The notes below the pieces were generated by a model that was given only the letters and a program-made list of their open reading frames with translations, searched no databases and was not told the origin of the DNA. This document shows, piece after piece, positions 61,440 to 64,000 of a stretch of 64,000 bases of DNA. Both the position numbers and the translations under genes were made by a program. Position 1 is the stretch's first letter; the number at the start of each line of letters is the position of its first letter. Source of the DNA: Acanthosepion esculentum (taxonomy: Eukaryota > Mollusca > Cephalopoda > Sepiida > Sepiidae); NCBI GenBank assembly GCA_964036315.1, contig OZ038507.1:60739502-60803501 (forward strand). Direction: 5' to 3'.

Positions 61440-61595
61440 ACCCCAATTTATCCATAGCTGAGTGGAGAAGAAGAGGATTCATAACTTTGCCAAGGATATT
61501 AGCATGTAAGTGAATGTAATGGATTCGACTGGAATTCGAACTCTGCTCTCCGATTCCTCAATTCGAGCCGCTATCCATTACTCCACCTTGCCTCC
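61440..61595 (-). mobile_element. tRNA-derived SINE (family B)
   Basis: Minus strand: GGTGGAGTAATGGATAGCGG, CTCGAATTGAGGAATCGGAG and GAGTTCGAATTCCAGTCG (intact B box). It interrupts the minus-strand LINE whose pieces lie at 61015-61300 and 61596-61870. Confidence 0.8.
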
Positions 61596-61870
61596 TCTAT
61601 TAGAGCAGAAGTGGCGGTTGCATCTAGCTATTTCAACAGTAAAAAGGTGGGACCTAATTGCCACTCTAGCAGCACGCTTTAATTCATGTAGGCTGGGCAA
61701 CCGGAAAAAAAAAAGCATGTCTGTGAAAAGCATGTGTGTGAAAATAATTGTACAAAAGAGAGTAGAAAACCAATTCGAGATGCCAGGTCGGGATTGATTA
61801 TATTACAGACTCTTCTGGTATTATCAAGAATCTCGAGGGGTACAACAGGAGCACAAGACCAGATATGACA
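61596..61870 (-). mobile_element. LINE thumb/C-terminus (lineage 1), middle piece
   Basis: Codons on the minus strand for LCSCCTPRDS-NTR-VCNIINP, then AQPT-IKACC-SGN and LL--LDATATS in mixed frames follow the order of 28960-29400 (EILD-RICN-I, FMNLSAVLD, LEVTVSS). Confidence 0.6.
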
Positions 61871-62289
61871 ACAGCTGATCCCTCGTATTCGAGGATACCC
61901 GTCTACTGGGGCTGCTAGCCAATCCCTGTTGCAGACGCTTGCTCAGGCGCATTTGTGTTTATTCAACACCCACAGAGCCCACCTGTGCTTTATACTGCAG
62001 CTATGCTGAGAGGACTTAGTCACAGTTTCTGGGAGAGAGTGTGTTATCTAGCGTGATCAACAATTTGAACAAGGCCAGCACGCTCAAAGACTCGGCTACG
62101 ATGACATGTGACTTCGTGCTAGTACAGCTATCGACGGCACCCAAGGGTTTCGTCTATCCAATTTCACTCACAAGGCTTGGGTCAATCTGTCCATGCTGGG
62201 ATCGGCTCCTCCAGTCCGATATCATCAGGAAGTCTCCTTCCTGGTAAATCGACCATGGTGAGATTCGAACCCGAGTCTTATAGAATGCG
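61871..62289 (-). mobile_element. Possible tRNA-derived SINE or other insertion in the LINE
   Basis: Near the right end the minus strand reads GGTTATTACGTTCGCATTCT, ATAAGACTCGGGTTCGAATC and TCACCATGGTCGA; GGGTTCGAATC is a perfect B box, so a tRNA-like head starts near 62289. The following 350 bases (TTCCTGATGATATCGGACTG, CTGTGGGTGTTGAATAAAC) would be its body. No second copy in the window. Confidence 0.6.
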
Positions 62290-62645
62290 AACGTAATAAC
62301 CAATCAATACACAGACGGATAGTAGATTTATAAATGTACAAGATGGATTCTGACGAGAAAGGTGTTCTCGCACGACGCAGTGGACCAAATTCCGTTGCAT
62401 TAGATGAAGCAGTTGATTCGATAGACGTGAAGACGTGATCCTAAGAAGGCGCAGAATGTTGCTTTCCTGGAGGTTAGCATCAGCCATGCTGATGTCAGGC
62501 AAGAAAGGTTATCTATGGTGGTTAAATGAAAACAGATTGATTTCTTTTTGAGAACGTTAAAATTTACAGTATTTTCACTCCACATATTTCACAGTCTTCG
62601 ATTTTTTAGTAATTGCTTCTGATCCAATCTAGAATTATCACAGGT
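62290..62645 (-). mobile_element. LINE palm-to-thumb piece (lineage 1)
   Basis: Minus strand: WSENTVNFNVLKKKSICFHL, then DISMADANLQESNILRLLRI and later ESILYIYKSTIR-like codons with breaks. It continues, after the insertion at 61871-62289, into 61596-61870 and then 61015-61300, so three pieces make up one LINE copy with two insertions. Confidence 0.7.
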
Positions 62646-62679
62646 TTCTACTTCGAATCTCAAAGCTCTAATTCTTACC

Positions 62680-63330
62680 AGGTGAGGAAAATCGTCATCA
62701 TCAGTACGCCATCATCATCATCATCATCATCATCATCATTCCGGTAACTGGGTGTGGTCGAAGAGTCACTACGCAACTGATCACCTAACCAGTTCCCTCC
62801 ACACATCTGGGCTGAATGCCGGAGAGGCATTACTTCGCTGAGTAGCGTGTCCTGAGCAATCCGACCTGGCGGAATCCATCCCTCTCCAGGTGAAACCAAA
62901 GCCAATATCCTTCAGCTTGAATGCTCGCCTTGGTCAAGGACACGTGGCCATTGTTTCCATCATTAGAAACTAACTCCATAGCCCTTGTCTAGGGAGCCCT
63001 TCGACAAGCGATGCCGCATCATCGCAATGGCTGTACTCATAATTATAGATCCCAGTCTACCTAAATATGTTAGATGGCTGTTGACCCTATAACAAGTTCC
63101 ATCTGCTTTTTGGCAGTTTTTGTTTTTAATTCTGTTGGGTATATAGCCACCAGTCTCTCCAATTGTGTTAGATGAACGTTGGCCCTACAAGAAGGTCAAC
63201 CCGTTCTTTCACAGGTCATGTTATTAACTCCGTTGGGTGTCTAGCCACCCTCCTTACCAGAAAAAACCTGGTCGAGGAACCGGTTTAGTCCCCACTGACC
63301 TGACCATGTTGCATGCAGTAATAGGTTACA
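62680..63330. other. Unassigned sequence with (ATC)n and a short duplication
   Basis: (ATC)n at 62709-62739. GTTGGGTATATAGCCACC (63137) and GTTGGGTGTCTAGCCACC (63233) are 96 bases apart and each is preceded by a GGCCCTACAAGAAGG or ACCCTATAACAAG phrase. GC content is higher than average. It may be an unfamiliar SINE or LINE UTR. Confidence 0.45.
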
Positions 63331-63706
63331 TGATAGCAGTAGAAATCATAGATTGGCCTGACAAACGATGAGAAAAAAAAAAACTGAAAACACTTTCAAA
63401 CTCCTCTGATACCTGAATTATTTCTAGTATAATGCTAAACGCAAAGCCTACAAAATTCACACTAGGAAAATAGAAAAATTCGTTGCTAATAATAATGCCG
63501 GCAATCCGAACAAAGCCAAGCACATAATTCTATGCATAGCAGCCACCATCGAAACATCTTATCTTGATCTAAAGTTTATCAACACAGCATCTAAAACGAT
63601 TAAAATAATAAAGTCAGCACCAAATGAAATAAATACCACCAGCAACAACAACATCACAGAGGCAGAAATATATGAAATAAATTGCACAAAATTCCCAATG
63701 ATATAC
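63331..63706 (+). other. Possible coding remnant of a retroelement
   Basis: A stretch of codons SNNNITEAEIYEINCTKFP can be read near 63640-63700, preceded by KAKHIILCIAATIETSYLDL. The IYEINC text recalls the start of a GIY-YIG domain, but the YIG half is cut off by the next element. Weak. Confidence 0.25.
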
Positions 63707-63867
63707 AAGGTGCATTCCGGAAGTTTTGAAACATTTTCTACTCTTAGATTATTGTAACTTTAGTACATCATTACTATACAACTAATAAACTGAACTGCCA
63801 ACTTTTGTTATTCTTGATTAAAGGAGACGGTTGTAACAGACGTTATTTCATCTTTCACTGTTTTTTG
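63707..63867 (+). mobile_element. Possible DNA transposon end
   Basis: AAGGTGCATTCCGGAAGTTT then TGAAACATTTT after a TATA has the look of a mariner/IS630 terminal repeat. The opposite end is outside the window or lost; the LINE at 63868 interrupts. Confidence 0.35.
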
Positions 63868-64000
63868 TTAGATGTAGATGTTATACTCCAATAGCTTCAT
63901 GTCTCGCACATCTCGCCTGTGGAACTCCCTTCCTTATTCCCGTTTCCCTGACAAATACAATCTCCAATTCCTTATTCCTGTTTCCCTTGATCTATCCACT
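63868..64000 (+). mobile_element. LINE 3' end (lineage 1), runs off the window
   Basis: Codons MLYSNSFMSRTSRLWNSLPY after TTAGATGTAGATG, then FPDKYNLQ, then a partial repeat of the same text (CTTATTCCTGTTTCCC). Nearly identical to 19945-20110 and the complement of 32600-32680. Confidence 0.8.

Overview
This window looks like non-genic DNA from an animal nuclear genome, most likely a cephalopod such as an octopus. The grounds are dense TA, CA, CT, GAAA and TAA microsatellites, several families of tRNA-derived SINEs that resemble those known from octopus, and decayed LINE, Penelope-like, mariner, IS630-like and hAT elements of the mix known in Octopus genomes. Species assignment is inference. 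I see no credible host protein-coding gene, no functional tRNA or rRNA gene, and no prokaryotic or viral gene. Nearly every recognisable protein is a broken transposase, reverse transcriptase or element-encoded endonuclease.

Layout. 0-5 kb: fragments of three LINE lineages between TA and GAAA arrays. 5.06-6.27 kb: an almost complete but dead mariner with 30-bp terminal repeats and TA target duplication. 6.4-11.4 kb: LINE and SINE fragments, an RTE 3' end with a long GAT tail, a strong hairpin, and a 210-bp tandem repeat. 11.6-17.2 kb: the 3' ends of two families of non-LTR retrotransposon whose last domain carries a CCHC-like knuckle and a PD-X14-D endonuclease motif, chained head to tail through TAA repeats. 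17.7-18.4 kb: a 30-bp minisatellite with a 10-residue reading frame. 19.5-21.5 kb: IS630/mariner-type DNA transposons, one with a LINE nested in it, two SINEs and a 5S-rRNA-like sequence. 22-33 kb: SINEs, LINE 3' ends (one amplified as six 109-bp units), long TA arrays and a compound GAAA repeat. 33.1-35.4 kb: a 2.2-kb polypurine array whose opposite strand gives spurious ORFs of more than 800 codons. 36.4-38.8 kb: four small DNA transposons, including a second mariner copy whose middle is replaced by GATA repeats. 39-42.6 kb: a 112-bp satellite lying between two inverted 118-bp copies of one sequence. 42.7-51.6 kb: three Penelope-like retroelement pieces; the middle one is split by a hAT-like element with a perfect 8-bp target duplication, which itself holds a large palindrome. 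51.6-64 kb: a TA-spacer array, hairpins, SINEs, an RTE fragment and further LINE debris.

No two genes here work together. The organisation is element inside element: SINEs and LINEs sit in DNA transposons, retrotransposons sit in the simple-repeat tails of earlier copies, and microsatellites expand at the junctions. The most unusual signals are (1) the TAA-linked chain of endonuclease-bearing retrotransposon 3' ends, (2) the triple nest at 47.2-49.5 kb, and (3) a recurring small fold (CTGANGA-like box, one free base, hairpin, GAAA), which in two copies near 10.4 and 37.3 kb can be drawn as almost a full hammerhead ribozyme.
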